From CAVSQX01 sp963730225 (GTDB lineage: Bacteria; Planctomycetota; Phycisphaerae; Tepidisphaerales; Tepidisphaeraceae), in the NCBI GenBank assembly GCA_963730225.1, contig CAVSQX010000002.1:1271287-1335286 (forward strand): a stretch of 64,000 bases of DNA, read 5' to 3'. The notes below the pieces were generated by a model. The model was not told the DNA's origin. It did not search any database and saw only the letters and a list, made by a program, of their open reading frames with translations. The position numbers were made by a program, and so were the translations under genes. Positions 39,271 to 50,883 of this stretch are shown in pieces. Each line of letters opens with the position of its first letter. Position 1 is the stretch's first letter.

Positions 39271-39358
39271 GGAGGGTAGAAAATCGAGGATCGCCGCGAA
39301 CCTGTATCGCCATCCTCCATCTTCCATCCTCGATCCTCGATCCTCGATTTTTCCTCCG
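39271..39358. repeat. CCATCCT/CTCGATC-word inverted repeat
   Basis: The left arm GGAGGGTAGAAAATCGAGGA (39271-39290) pairs with the right-hand CCTCGATTTTTCCTCC end at about 39342-39357. The intervening right side carries tandem words (CCATCCTCCATCTTCCATCC, CGATCCTCGATCCTCGA). It fills the gap between the divergent TPR/OGT-like gene and the modular GH28 gene. Confidence 0.75.
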
Positions 39359-39374
39359 CGAGGGTTTTCACGCC

Positions 39375-42300
39375 ATGCGTTTTTTCGCCAGGTCCGTTTC
39401 CCGCCGGCACCGCCGATCCTCGATTCTCCGGGCCTGCGAATCCCTTGAACCGCGGTGCCTGTTCGCCATTCCGCTGCCGGTTATTCCCGCCGGCACGTTC
39501 CTGGTCACAACGTACGGAGCCGTCGGAAACGGAACCACCGACAACACCGCCGACATTCAGGCCGCCATCAACGCCGCCAGCAGCGCCGGCGGTGGAACCG
39601 TCGAATTCCCCGCCGCCGCCAGTCCCTACGAATGCGGGCCGATCACCATGGCCAGCAACATCAACTTCCAGGTCGACAGCCGCGCAGAACTTCAAGCCCT
39701 TCCCTACGGCACCTATCCCGGCTCCGGCACCACTTCGGTCAGCAATTTCATCACCTGTAAAAATCTCACCAACTTCGAATTCAGCGGCAGCGGAACCGTC
39801 GACGGCAACGGCTCGCCGTGGTGGACCGCGTACGATGCCAACAATACCATCGGCCGTGCCCGCCTGCTCAACATCACCGGCAGCAGCACCATCCTGATTC
39901 AAAATCTCCACTTGCAAAACTCGCCGGAGTTTCACATCGCCTTCGGCACGACTAACAACGTCACGATCAACGGCATCGTCATCAACACCTCCGCAAGCTC
40001 GCCCAATACCGATGGAATCGATCCCGCCGGCGACAATTATCTGATCGAGAATTGCAACATCTCCGACGGCGACGACGACATCGCCGTCAAGCCGCAGAGC
40101 ACTGCCTGCGCCAACATCACCATTCAGAACTGCACCTTCGGTTCCGGACACGGCCTATCCGTCGGTGGCGAAACCAACGACGGCCTCAACGGTCTGTACG
40201 TGAACAACTGCACCTTCACCGGCACCACCAACGGAATCCGCCTCAAGGCCGACCGCACCAACGGCGGCGTCGTCGAGAATCTGTATTACTCCAACATCAC
40301 GATGACCAACGTCCAGTATCCGATTCTCATCGACAGCTACTACAACGGCGGAAATAATCTCCCCACCAGCCCGTCATCGGTCACCTCGCAGGCGTATGTC
40401 GCCGGGATGACTCCGCTCTGGGAAAACATCATCTTCGCCAACATGACCTCAACGAATTCCGCCAGCAATTCCCTCGCCGGAGTCATCTACGGCTTGCCCG
40501 AGGCCCTGGTCACCAATCTCGATTTCGTCAACGTCAAGCTGACCGCCAAAACCGGTCTGCAAATCAACTACGCCAGCAACATCCGCTTCGACGCCAATTG
40601 CCATATCACCGTTTCCAGCGGAAGCGATCTGTACGGCTCGACCTCCGGCTCGCCGACGTATCCCAATCCGTACGACGCCACCGTCGTCGCCGCCGGCTTC
40701 ACCAACGCCGACATCGGCTCACCCACCGTTGCCGCCGGAACCTCATCCGCTCTGTTCGATCCCGACTCCACCCAATGGACCATCATGGGCGACGGCGCCG
40801 GAATCACCGGCGCCAGCGATCAATTCAATTCCACCTTCGGATCGATCATCGGCGACCTGATCCTCACCGCCCAGCTCAAGAGTCTCGCCGCCGTCACCGG
40901 CGCCGCTCCGCAGGCCGGCGTGATGTTCCGCAACAGCTCCGCCGTCGGCGACGCCTTTGCCGCCGTGCTGCAATCCAGCACGCAGATCGTTTTCGAATAT
41001 CGAACCGCCTCCGGAGGCGCGATCACCGTGGCCACTCCAATCAGCGCGACGGTCGGATCGGATTACCTGCGAATCACTCGTGCCGGCAGTAGCTTCAGCG
41101 GATTTTACAGCACCAACGGAACCACCTGGACTCAGATCGGCTCGACCGTGAGCCTCACCGCCATCAACAACACCGCCTTCGGAGGATTAGCCGCGACGGC
41201 CGGCCTCAACGGCAGCCTCTCGACCGCGGTCTTCGCCAACGTCTCTGCGCTCACCGGCCCCTCGATCGCTACCGCCGCGTCGGCAAGTCCAAACCCGGTC
41301 ACCGGAAGCACGACGAATCTCAGCGTCCTGGGCTCCGAAGCCGGCAGCGACAGCGGTTTCATTTACTTCTGGCAGGCGACCGGACCGGCGCCGGTGTTCT
41401 ACAGCGCCCTCGACAGCAACGCGGCCAAAAACAACACAGCGACTTTCGCCGCCGCCGGCAGCTACAACTTTTCCGTCCTGATCGTCGATCCGCTGGGACT
41501 CAGCGCTTCCAGCGCCGTCGCCGTGCCGGTGAATCAGACGCTCCGCTCGATCGCGGTTTCGCCCGCCACGTTCACCGTCGCGGACGGCCAAACAAAGTCG
41601 TTCACCGCCAGCGGCTTGGACCAATTCGCCCACGCCATGAGCAGCCAGCCGACTTTTTCCTGGACCGTCGACAGCGGATCGGCCGGATCAATCAACTCCG
41701 CCGGCGCCTACAGCGCCCCCTTCGCCGGACCCGGCTCGGCCACCGTCCGCGCCACCGCCGGCTCGACCAGCGGAACCGCCGCCGTCACCGTTCAACTCAC
41801 TACCATCGCCGGCACCAGCGGCAACGACACGATTCGCCTCGCCCGCAGCGGATCATCGCTGAACGTCTACATCAACAACCCATCCACGCCAACGTACTCC
41901 GCCGCATTCTCCTCGCTGGGCGCGTTGACCATCGTCGGCGAAGGTGGAACCGACAGCATCATTCTCGACGCCTCCAGCGGAAGCTCCCCCGTTCCCGCCG
42001 CCGGAATTACCTTCGCCGCCGCCGGTGGATCGGCGACGCTCGGCTTCCTGGGTTCCAGTGCCGGCGACGCCATCGCCATCGCCAGCGGCTCGGTCTCCTT
42101 GCCCGCGCCAAGCTCCGGCGCTGGAATTGTCCCGATTACTCTGGGCACGCTCTCGATTTCATCCGGCGCGCGCTTCGTCCTCGACACCGCCGCCGCCCAT
42201 ACCGATCGAACCGTTCTGGTCCTGAGCAGCCTGACGAATTCCGGCCTGATGGATCTGGGTGGCAATGATCTGATCGTTCACGGCGGCAGCCTCACCGCCG

Positions 42301-42860
42301 TCACCTCGCTAATTGGAGAAGGATACAACGGCGGCCCATGGAACGGCGGCAGCGGAATCACCTCGTCGGCCGCGGCCGGCACCGACAACACCGCCCTGGG
42401 CATCGAACTCAACAGCAACGGAACCACAACTCTGATGACCGCTTTCGACTCCGTCGCCGTAAACACGTCCGACGTGCTGGTGAAATACACCTATTTTGGC
42501 GACGCCGATCTCAACGGAGTCGTGAACGGCAGCGACTACACCCTCATCGACAACGGATTAAACAACGGATTGACCGGCTGGCGCAACGGCGATTTCAACT
42601 ACGACGGCGTCGTCAACGGCGACGATTACACCCTGATTGACGCCGCATTCAACTCGCAGGGCCCCGCCCTCACCGCATCGTCGGCGAGTCAGATCAGCCG
42701 ACCGGCGTCGACCAATTCAACAGCGAAAATGGCCCGGAGCGAACCATCCCCAATTGCAGCCGCATCGCCGCCGCCCAGCGTGAACGCCAATGTTTTCTCA
42801 ACCATCCAGCCCGCCTGGAAGATCGACGATCTGCTGGATGCGTGGTTCGCCCAGGCGTAA
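39375..42860 (+). CDS. Modular secreted GH28 polygalacturonase-like protein with dockerin-like C-terminus
   Basis: A 1161-residue protein from ATG 39375. The N-terminus SSILRACESLEPRCLFA carries the LEPR motif of planctomycete exported proteins. The GH28 beta-helix (~45-430) shows TYGAVGNGTTDNTADIQAAI, SPNTDGIDPAG, ISDGDDDIAVK and FGSGHGLSVGGE, so all catalytic Asp and His motifs are present. Then come a DUF1349/laminin-G-like sandwich (~470-640), Ig-like domains (e.g. TLRSIAVSPATFTVADGQTK), a calcium-type beta region, and the conserved YNGGPWNGG / DNTALGIELN module. It ends with a dockerin-like pair, DADLNGVVNGSDYTLIDNG and NYDGVVNGDDYTLIDAAFN, and a ~55-residue tail without PEP-CTERM. Probably an extracellular pectinase attached by its C-terminal cassette. 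The 228 bp after it (42861-43088) show no gene. Confidence 0.85.
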   Translation: MRFFARSVSRRHRRSSILRACESLEPRCLFAIPLPVIPAGTFLVTTYGAVGNGTTDNTADIQAAINAASSAGGGTVEFPAAASPYECGPITMASNINFQVDSRAELQALPYGTYPGSGTTSVSNFITCKNLTNFEFSGSGTVDGNGSPWWTAYDANNTIGRARLLNITGSSTILIQNLHLQNSPEFHIAFGTTNNVTINGIVINTSASSPNTDGIDPAGDNYLIENCNISDGDDDIAVKPQSTACANITIQNCTFGSGHGLSVGGETNDGLNGLYVNNCTFTGTTNGIRLKADRTNGGVVENLYYSNITMTNVQYPILIDSYYNGGNNLPTSPSSVTSQAYVAGMTPLWENIIFANMTSTNSASNSLAGVIYGLPEALVTNLDFVNVKLTAKTGLQINYASNIRFDANCHITVSSGSDLYGSTSGSPTYPNPYDATVVAAGFTNADIGSPTVAAGTSSALFDPDSTQWTIMGDGAGITGASDQFNSTFGSIIGDLILTAQLKSLAAVTGAAPQAGVMFRNSSAVGDAFAAVLQSSTQIVFEYRTASGGAITVATPISATVGSDYLRITRAGSSFSGFYSTNGTTWTQIGSTVSLTAINNTAFGGLAATAGLNGSLSTAVFANVSALTGPSIATAASASPNPVTGSTTNLSVLGSEAGSDSGFIYFWQATGPAPVFYSALDSNAAKNNTATFAAAGSYNFSVLIVDPLGLSASSAVAVPVNQTLRSIAVSPATFTVADGQTKSFTASGLDQFAHAMSSQPTFSWTVDSGSAGSINSAGAYSAPFAGPGSATVRATAGSTSGTAAVTVQLTTIAGTSGNDTIRLARSGSSLNVYINNPSTPTYSAAFSSLGALTIVGEGGTDSIILDASSGSSPVPAAGITFAAAGGSATLGFLGSSAGDAIAIASGSVSLPAPSSGAGIVPITLGTLSISSGARFVLDTAAAHTDRTVLVLSSLTNSGLMDLGGNDLIVHGGSLTAVTSLIGEGYNGGPWNGGSGITSSAAAGTDNTALGIELNSNGTTTLMTAFDSVAVNTSDVLVKYTYFGDADLNGVVNGSDYTLIDNGLNNGLTGWRNGDFNYDGVVNGDDYTLIDAAFNSQGPALTASSASQISRPASTNSTAKMARSEPSPIAAASPPPSVNANVFSTIQPAWKIDDLLDAWFAQA

Positions 42861-43088
42861 CCCGTCCGATTATTTCCGTCGCCGCCGCGCCAGCGCGGGG
42901 AACTGGATAGGCAGAACAGAATCGGCCGCGCGATCACCCCCTCGCATCGGATGCAACACATTTCCCATCCCGAAGTGGGGTTTCGCTCCTAATCCCAATG
43001 GCCGCCTGATGATGCGCGGTTAGTGCACACTAGGCACTTTTTCGAAACTGTTGCATTCTGTAGCATTTGTTGCACGGCCGACCGCCGA

Positions 43089-46000
43089 TTACCTCCGCCG
43101 TCGTCGCATCAGCAGGCCGACGGCTCCGATGCCGAGCAAGCCCAGCGTTGCCGGTTCCGGCACCGCAACCGCGGATGAACCGGCGCCGGCAATCTGCGAC
43201 GTGTTGGTGGCGATCATCTCCGCCGGGGCGGCGGCAAGACTGGCGCCCTGTGTGTTGAAGGCGTTGTCGATCAGCGTGTAATCGTCGCCGTTGACGATGC
43301 CGTCGTAATTGAAATCGCCGTTATGCCAGCCGGTGAGGCTGTTGTTGAACCCGTTGTCGATCAGCGTGTAGTCGCTGCCATTCACCACGCCGTCCAGATT
43401 GGCGTCGCCGAAATAGGTGTATTTCACCAGCACGTCGGAGGTGGTGACGGCGACGCCGTCGAAGGTGCTGTAGAACACCGCGCCGCCGGGAGTCTTGTTC
43501 AGTTCGATGCCCAAGGCGGTGTTGTTCGTGGCGGCAGCGGAGGAGGAAAGAATTCCGCTGGCGCCATTCCAGTGACCGCCGTTGTAGCCGGCGGCGATGT
43601 CGGCGGTGAGCGTCGTCTGGCCGCCTGCGCCGGCGCCCTGCACGACCATGTCGTTGTTGGCCACATCAAGCACGCCGCCGCTGACGGTGAGCGACGGGGT
43701 GACCAGAACGGTGCGATTGGCGTGCGAACCGGCGACCAGCACGTCGGCGGCGCCGCCGCTGATATTCAGGGCGTGCAAATTGCGACGGAAGATGCCGCTG
43801 CTGGCGGCGGGCAAACTCAAAACGCCCGTGCCCGAAACGTTCACCGCCGAATTGGCGATCGTGCCGGTGGTCGCGACGATGAGCGTCCCCTGACTGATGT
43901 TTGTGTTTCCGCTGTAGGAGTCGGCGTTGGTCAAAATCCAAGTACCGCCGCCGGTTTTGCTCACGCCCAAAGTTCCGGTGGGGGAGTCGGACAACGTGCC
44001 GTCGATTTCGCCAACGTTGCTGCCGGTCAGCGTGAGTGTGCGATCGGTGTTGAGCAGCGTCGCGCTGGTGCCGAAGGTGAAGGCATCGCCGACCGCGGGG
44101 CCGCTGGGAGCGGCACTGAGAACGACGGTGTTGCTGGCGGGGTTGATGCTAAAGATGGTGGTGTTGGGGAGAATTACCCCGTCCCCGCCCGGACCTGAGT
44201 CGCTGACGCTCATTCCGACAACCAGGCTGGCGACATCGCTCAGCACGGCGGTGGTCGTGGCTCCGAGATTGCCGGTTTGCGATGCACCATCGACGCTAAG
44301 ATTCGCGCCGACGTTGGCGAAGGTGATCTTGCCGGCCCCCGAAGCGTCCAGCCCACCGCCGTTGGGGCTGATCGAGAAAAGCCGATCGGTGCTGGCGACT
44401 GCGCCAATATACTGAAGCGTTCCGCCGGTGAGCAGAATTCCCGCGGGGGTGTTGGGGGAGAGCCCGATTGCGCTGGGCGTTCCGCCGGTGGCTCCTTCGC
44501 TGAGCAGATTCGAAACCGCCAGTACACCGCCGGCCAACTCGGTCGGACCGCTGTAGGCGTTCTGGGCGAGCATGGTTGTCGTGCCCGGACCCAAAACTTT
44601 CACCGTGATGAATCCGCTGGCTCCTCCGTATCGGCCGTTGGAGTCGTTGGGATTGGTGTCCAACGGATCATTCGAGTCATAGATTCCATAAGCGTTGGGG
44701 TCGAGGTTATTGGCGTTATTCGGATTGGCCGTACCACTGACATTGATGGCCCCGGCGCCGGCGAAGGTGATGGTTTGGTAACCGGTGTTGTCTGGGGCTG
44801 TTCCGGTCGCAGAGCCGGTGAGGCCGTGATCGATCATCGCGGTGCTGTCCTGCCCGGTGAACCCATCGGTGCCGGTGATTCCACCGGTTTCGTTGAGAAT
44901 GCCGCCCGCCGATTGCGAGACGGTGGCGTTGTTTTCCAGGATTATTCCGCCGGAATAGTTGGTGGTGATGGCCGAAGCGCCGGCAAGACTGAGCACGTAG
45001 GCGCTGGTCGTTGCAGTGCCGGCCCCACCGCTGACGATTACTGCGTTGGCGATGTTAAACGGACCGGCGCCGGTGGTGCTGGTTTCCAGGGTGGAGTTGG
45101 CCAGCGCTCCGGTGTTGCCGATCAAGGCGTAATTGAGTGCCGTGCCGCTGAGAGGATTGGGGCCAAACGGACCGGTGGTGCCGTCCGCGGAGTCACCAAT
45201 GGCGGCGATGAGCGTGCCGGATTCGACGGCGGTGGGCACGCCAGGAGCGGCGGTCAGGGCCTGGCCGGAATACAGATTCGCGGCCGAGAGCGTAAGTGAA
45301 CCGGTTCCAAGCAGCGCCAATCCGAAGGCCGTGCCGCCGTTGGCGCCGATCACGCCGGAATAGGTCGTGTTCAGGTTCAGATTGCCGACTTGGACGCGAG
45401 CCCCCGCGCTGCCAAGGGGCTGGGTGCCGGAAAGAGAGCCGAAATTGATGGTGCCGGCGATATTGGCGATGATGATCGAGCCGTTGGGTGCCGTGAAGTT
45501 CCATTGCCCGGCGTTGCTGCCCGCGCCGCGGCTGAGGAAATCCACCGAGCCGCTGGTGTTGTCGAAAATGCCCGTGAACGTATTGGCCAGCCCGGCCGGG
45601 CTGGTGGTGTTGCCGATGTTGGTGTTGCCGGTAACGCCGATATTGAGCGTGCCGGTGCCGGCGCTGCGATCGACGATCGTGGTGGTGGCGGCGGTGGCGA
45701 GCTGATCGGCGAGGGTCATGTTGTTGGCCCCGCCGGTGTCAATCACAACGGTTCCACCGAACGTGAGAACCTGCGCCGGTGGCGGCGGTGGTGGTGGTGG
45801 CGTTGTTGCCGATCGTGCCCGATGTGGTTTCGGTCAGGGTTGAGTTGGTGATTGTGATGTTGCCCAGGCCCGTTGCCGTGGTGCTCGTGCCGCTGGCCAG
45901 TATCAGCGTGCCGTTGTTGATCGCCACCGGACCGCTGAAGCCGGCGTTGCTTCCACCGACGAGGAGATTACCGCCAAACTGATTCAGTGTTCCCGCACCT

Positions 46001-49000
46001 GCCAATGAACTGGAAATCGTTACGGTGGTGGCCGGCGCCAGCGGGCTGCCGGAGGAATTGCCTACATTGACGACGCCGTTGTTGGTGACCGCGCCGCCGT
46101 TGAGCGTTCCACCGAGCGTTCCGGCGGTGTTGCCAAGCTGAAGGGTGCTGGTGGTCGAGACATTGATTCCGCCGGAATTGGCGACGGTGCCAGTCAAAAT
46201 CAGCGTGCCCGATCCGCCCGGCGTGGTCAGATTCAAAGTTCCCGGGGAGTTCGAGTTGACATCGGAGATATTTCCGTCGATCTCGTAGGTTCGGCCGGTG
46301 CCGTCGATCTGAATCGTGCTGTTGGCGCTGCCGAGCAGGAATGCGCGGCTTTCGGCGATGCCGCTGGTGAGCACTTCCAGCGTGCCGTTGTTGATGGTGG
46401 CGGTGGCGGCTCCGAGACTGGTATTGCTGTTGATCTGCACCGTGCCGCCGCTGATGTTGACGCCGCCGCCGAAGGAATTGGCGCCGGTCAGGGCGAGAAT
46501 GCCCGAGCCGTTGGCGATGATGCCGCCACCGCCCGAGATCGAGTTGGAAAGCGTCACCGCGTCGGCCGCCGAACTGGTGGTGACCACCGCATCCACGGTC
46601 GAAGTGCCCGCCAAGGCGATGGAGGCGGAAATGGTGTTCGCCGTGCCGCCCGTGCTGGAAATGGTGGAGTTGGAACCGCTGTTATCCAGCGTCAGCGTTC
46701 CGCTGCTGCCGGTGGCGATGGTGTACGAACCGCCGGTGAAGGTAATTTCGCCGACGGTTTTGTCGCCGTTGAGATTCACGGTTGTCGGATGTGTTCCAAT
46801 TGTCGGGAACGTCACCAATGCGCCGGCGCCATTGGGAACATTGTTGGGCGACCAGTCCAGCGCGTTGGCCCACGATTGATCGCTGCTGTTGTCGGTCCAG
46901 GTTTCCGAAGGCGGGAAGGTGATGGTCAGAGTCAGCGTGTTGGTGCCGCCGCTGGCCATGGTGGCGAAGGCATAGCTGTCGCCGTTGACCGGATTGAGCA
47001 CGGACAAATCCGACAGCGCCGTCGACGTCAGGGCTGCGCCGCCGTATTGGATGAGATCGAATATCTCCGTTCCGTTGCCCGAGGGAGTGAACTTGCCGGT
47101 GGTGCCGGCCGAGAAGACGTTCAGGCCAACCGGGTCAGAACCACTGGTGTTGATCAGCGACAACGGTCCGCCGTCGATGATTTGGTCGCTGGCGCTGTTG
47201 GTGAAATCAAAGTCCAGCACCGAACCGCCGTTGAGATTCAGCGCAGCTTCCGCTGCCGAGATTCAACGTGCCGATGCCGCCGACACCCGGAGCGATATGC
47301 CCGCCGGGGTTGACGGTGACCGCGCCGGCAATGGTTCCAGTGCCGGCGAGGATGCCGCCGTTGGCGATAGTGACCAGGCCGATGCCGGTGGGGCTGGAGC
47401 CCGATGCGACGAGCGTGCCACCGCGGACGGTGGTGCCGCCGCTGTAGAGGTTCACGCCGGTGAGCGTCAACGTGCTGGCTCCGGACTTGGCCAGCGCGAC
47501 GGTACCGCCGGTGCCGGCGTTGTCTTCGATGACGCCGTCGTACTCCGAGTTGGCCGAGCCGTTCACGGTCAATGTGCTGATGGTGGAAACGGCGCTGTTG
47601 AGAATCGTCGCCGATGGGCCCGCCGTCAACGTGCCCGCCAGCGAGCCGACGGTCTGATTGAACCCGCCCAAATCCAGGACGCTGGTGATTCCGCTGGTGG
47701 CTCCATTGACGGTCAGGGCGGTGCCGACCGGTAGCGCGTTGTTGATTCCCAGTTTCAGCGTGTTGTTGCCGATTGTCGTCGTGCCGGTATAGGTGCTCTG
47801 TCCCGCGAGCACTTGCGTGATGACGTTGCTTCCCGAGACCTGTAGCACCAGGTTGATGTTGCCCGTGATCGCTCCGGAGAAAGTCTGCGTGGAGTTGTTC
47901 GTGCTGCTGCTGTTTTCGATCGTCAACGTCGACGTGGTCGCGTTGGTGTTGGTGATGGTGCCCCCAGCGCCGTTAACGTCAACCAGATAATCCACGTTCC
48001 CCGGGCTAATGCCGTTCAAATTCAATGTCGCGCCGGCAGCGAGGTGAAAGGGCCGAGCGGTCGAGTACGAAAAGCCGCTGGCAAGGATCACGGTGCCGTC
48101 GTCGATGTTCAGTCCACCGGAGGACATGTTCACCGCCTCGGCCAGCGTGACGGTTCCACTACCGTTGAAGAAGGCTCCGCCGTTGCTCTTGGTAACCAGG
48201 GAACCACCGCTGAGGGTGATGTTCCCCGGGCCCCCGAAGGTGATTGCGCCGACGTTGCTCGAGGCGCCCGATTCGTTCATGATCGACGAGATCGTCACGC
48301 TGCCGGTGTCGGTGGAAAGGATGTCGAAATCCTGAGCGGTGGTTGAGGAATCGGCGACGACGATGTCGGTGCCGCCGGTGACCGTGATCGGAGATGATCC
48401 GGTGAAGAGCAGGCCGTTGGACGGATCCAGCGTTCCGGAAAGCGTGATCGCCAGCGGGCTGGTGCCGGTCGTCGTGTTGTTGATCTGAAGCGTATTGACC
48501 GGCTTTCCGGTCAGGGACAGAGCCGACCCCGGATTGCTGATCAACACGTTGTCGCCATTGTTCGTTGCGGCGAATCCCGTGGTGGTGGTGACGGAGTTCT
48601 GCTCGGTCAAAGGATTCAGCAACCGAACGCCGTCGGTCGGATCGTAGGTGGCAAAGCCGATTCCGCTTCCGCTTGCGCTGGTGTCGACCAGAGCGCCTTT
48701 GAGAACGGCGGCCTGCGTGGTGCCCAGAGTTCCCGTGCCGCTGGCTGCCAACGATCCCCATGGACCGGTAGCGCCGGTGGTCAGCGCCGGCGGCGTGCTG
48801 AAAAGGATCGTCGCCACGCCGCTGCCCGGCGTCGAGCCGAGATTGGTGCCCCGATACAGCATGGTCGAGCCAGTGGAGCGCGCGGCGAGGGAGGCCGCGG
48901 TTACGGTCAGCGCGCCCGAAATCGGTGTCAGCGTTATGGTGTCGGTCCCGGTGTTGTCGGTAATCGCGGGAAGGCTGACGGATTGCGCTCCGCTGATGCT

Positions 49001-50038
49001 GAGTTCACCGTTGCCCAGATTCAGAGCTGTGGTGGCAGTGCCCAACGTGCCGGTAGAGCCCAGCGCCACGGTGCCGCCATTGATCGAAGTGGTTCCGCCC
49101 CAGGAGTTGGCGGGATTGGTTAACGTGAGCGTGCCGGCGCCCTGCTTGACAAAATTGTCCAGGTTTCCGGCGTCGGTGATTGGTCCGTCGATCTGAAGGT
49201 TATTGGCTTTGACCGTTACCGTTCGCGTCGAAGCGGCTGCGCCGCCCATGGCGACGGCGCCGCTGCCGAGATTCAGGCTGTTGCTTCCGATGAAGGCGAA
49301 GGCGCCGTTCCAATTTATTGGAACCGCCGGACTGATGGTCACCGCGCCGCTGCTGGTGTTGTCCAGCAGCGATGTACCCACCGTAGCGTTGTTGATCGTA
49401 AAGAGACTGGTTCCCAGCGCGGTGGCACTGTTCACATTCAATTGGCCATCCGCAAGCGACAGATGGCCGGTGAACCCGCTTTCATTTCCTGAAATGGTCA
49501 GCGCGCCCGTGCCACCCTTGATGATGCTGAACGATCCGCTGATGGCGCTGGAAACAGACAGCGTCGAGCCACCGCCGACGGTCCAGGTTTCGCCGGTGCT
49601 GGCTCCGAGAATAATCGGAGGCGCTGATGGAGGTGGTGCCGCTGGTCAGCGCGCTGGCATCGATGCCGACGCCGGCGTTGGCACCGAGCGTGAGTGTATC
49701 CGAGCCGCCGATCGTGTAGCCCGCGGACGTGAAGACCAGATCCAGGGCGCAAGATTTGAGTTCAGCATGACGGCTCCAGCGCTTCCGCCGAAATTGGCAG
49801 TGTCGCTGGCGCCGGTGGTGTCGGTCCAAGCCACGTCGCTGGTTCCGTTGAACCAGAATGGATTGGATAGATCCCAGCTACCTGTACCGCCGCCCAGTGT
49901 GGAATCGGTGGAGACGGTCGGGTCCCAATAAAGACTTGCGGCGTGAGACCTCTGCGCCGACCAAACCGCCGCCGCTGCGGACAGCGTCAATAAACCGTTC
50001 CTGGAAATGAACTTACGGGTCGATAACTTCCGCTGCAT
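43089..50038 (-). CDS. Giant autotransporter-associated beta-strand repeat protein with dockerin-like and PEP-CTERM C-terminus (four frameshifts)
   Basis: About 2,310 codons read as one gene. The signal peptide region is LLTLSAAAAVWSAQRSHAAS with a planctomycete-style SLYWDP start. Then come dozens of passenger-type beta repeats of the form GxGTLTLTGxNxYxGxTxInxGTLxxG (e.g. KQGAGTLTLTNPANSWGGTT, SGNTNISQGTLIVATTGTI). The C-terminal module has YNGGHWNGASGILSSSAAAT, TYFGDANLDGVVNGSDYTLI and NYDGIVNGDDYTLIDNAFN. It ends with a PEP-CTERM signal VPEPATLGLLGIGAVGLLMR. Breaks near 49750, 49620, 47250 and 45790 each join coherent repeat sequence in the next frame (for example NATTTTAATG / AQVLTFGGTVVIDT). 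Probably a huge surface or matrix adhesin. No beta-barrel translocator is present. Confidence 0.8.
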
Positions 50039-50179
50039 GAGGGCCCTCCGCGGCTTGAATTTAGTCTGCCTCCGCCATCGAAATCCGTGCCGCCGTTATG
50101 CGGGGCGATTCGATGGAACCTGCGCACGCGCACACCTTTACACCGCGCCATTCTAATGGCTGGACAACTGGATGCGTGC

Positions 50180-50213
50180 CTAAACGTTTAGAATATTCGC
50201 GGGAACAATTATA
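50180..50213 (-). promoter_or_regulatory. Putative promoter -10 box and LacI-type palindrome upstream of the giant repeat protein
   Basis: On the minus strand TATAAT (50213-50208) lies about 170 bp before the start codon. Directly downstream is a perfect 12-bp palindrome, CTAAACGTTTAG (50191-50180), with the AACGTT core typical of LacI/GalR-family operators. No convincing -35 was found. The rest of 50039-50294 shows no gene. Confidence 0.35.
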
Positions 50214-50294
50214 CTTTTGGAGAATCGACGCTGAGGATTATCCGGCTTATTCGGGGTGCATTCTCATTTGCCGCGCCGTCGCGGCATGAGAACG

Positions 50295-50855
50295 TTACAC
50301 CTGCATGATCTCCTGCCGCTTGTGCTCGATCATGTCATCCACTTTGGTTTCATATTGCTTGGTCAACTCCTGAATCTGATCCTTGCAGTGCTTGGCCTGA
50401 TCCTCCGTCATCACGCCGCCCTTTTGCTCGGTCTCGGCCAATTTGTTGGCGTCGCGCCGAGCATTGCGGATGGCCACCTTGGCGGCCTCGGCGTGGACCT
50501 TGCAGCTTCCGACCATTTTCTGGCGAACTTCCTGGCTCATCGGCGGCAGAATCAAGCGCACCTGCTTGCCATCGCTGTGCGGCGTCGCCGGAATCTTGGC
50601 GTCGTTGATCGCCCGCTCGATCGCTTTCAAATCCGACGGGCTGAACGGCTTGATCAGCAACTGCGTCGCCTCCGGCACGCTGATGGAGGCGATGGATTTC
50701 AAATCCGTCGGCGAGCCGTAGTAATCCACCTTCAAATTTTCCACCAGCGCCGGCGACGCCCGGCCGGTGCGGATGCCGCGCAGCTCGTGCTTGAGATGCT
50801 CGACCGCTTTTTCCAGATGCTCTTCAAAATCCAGCAGAATATCGTCGGATGGCAT
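50295..50855 (-). CDS. frr: Ribosome recycling factor
   Basis: A 186-residue protein of normal length that splits post-termination ribosomes together with EF-G. Signatures: RTGRASPALVENLKVDYYGS near residue 30, SVPEATQLLIKPF, AIERAINDAKIPATPHSDGK, RLILPPMSQEVRQKMVGSCK and NARRDANKL. It follows pyrH by 28 bp on the minus strand, the usual pyrH-frr order; tsf and rpsB are not in the window. Confidence 0.95.
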   Translation of the reverse strand: MPSDDILLDFEEHLEKAVEHLKHELRGIRTGRASPALVENLKVDYYGSPTDLKSIASISVPEATQLLIKPFSPSDLKAIERAINDAKIPATPHSDGKQVRLILPPMSQEVRQKMVGSCKVHAEAAKVAIRNARRDANKLAETEQKGGVMTEDQAKHCKDQIQELTKQYETKVDDMIEHKRQEIMQV

Positions 50856-50883
50856 AATCGCTCCGCTTGCTCGTTTCGCAGAA

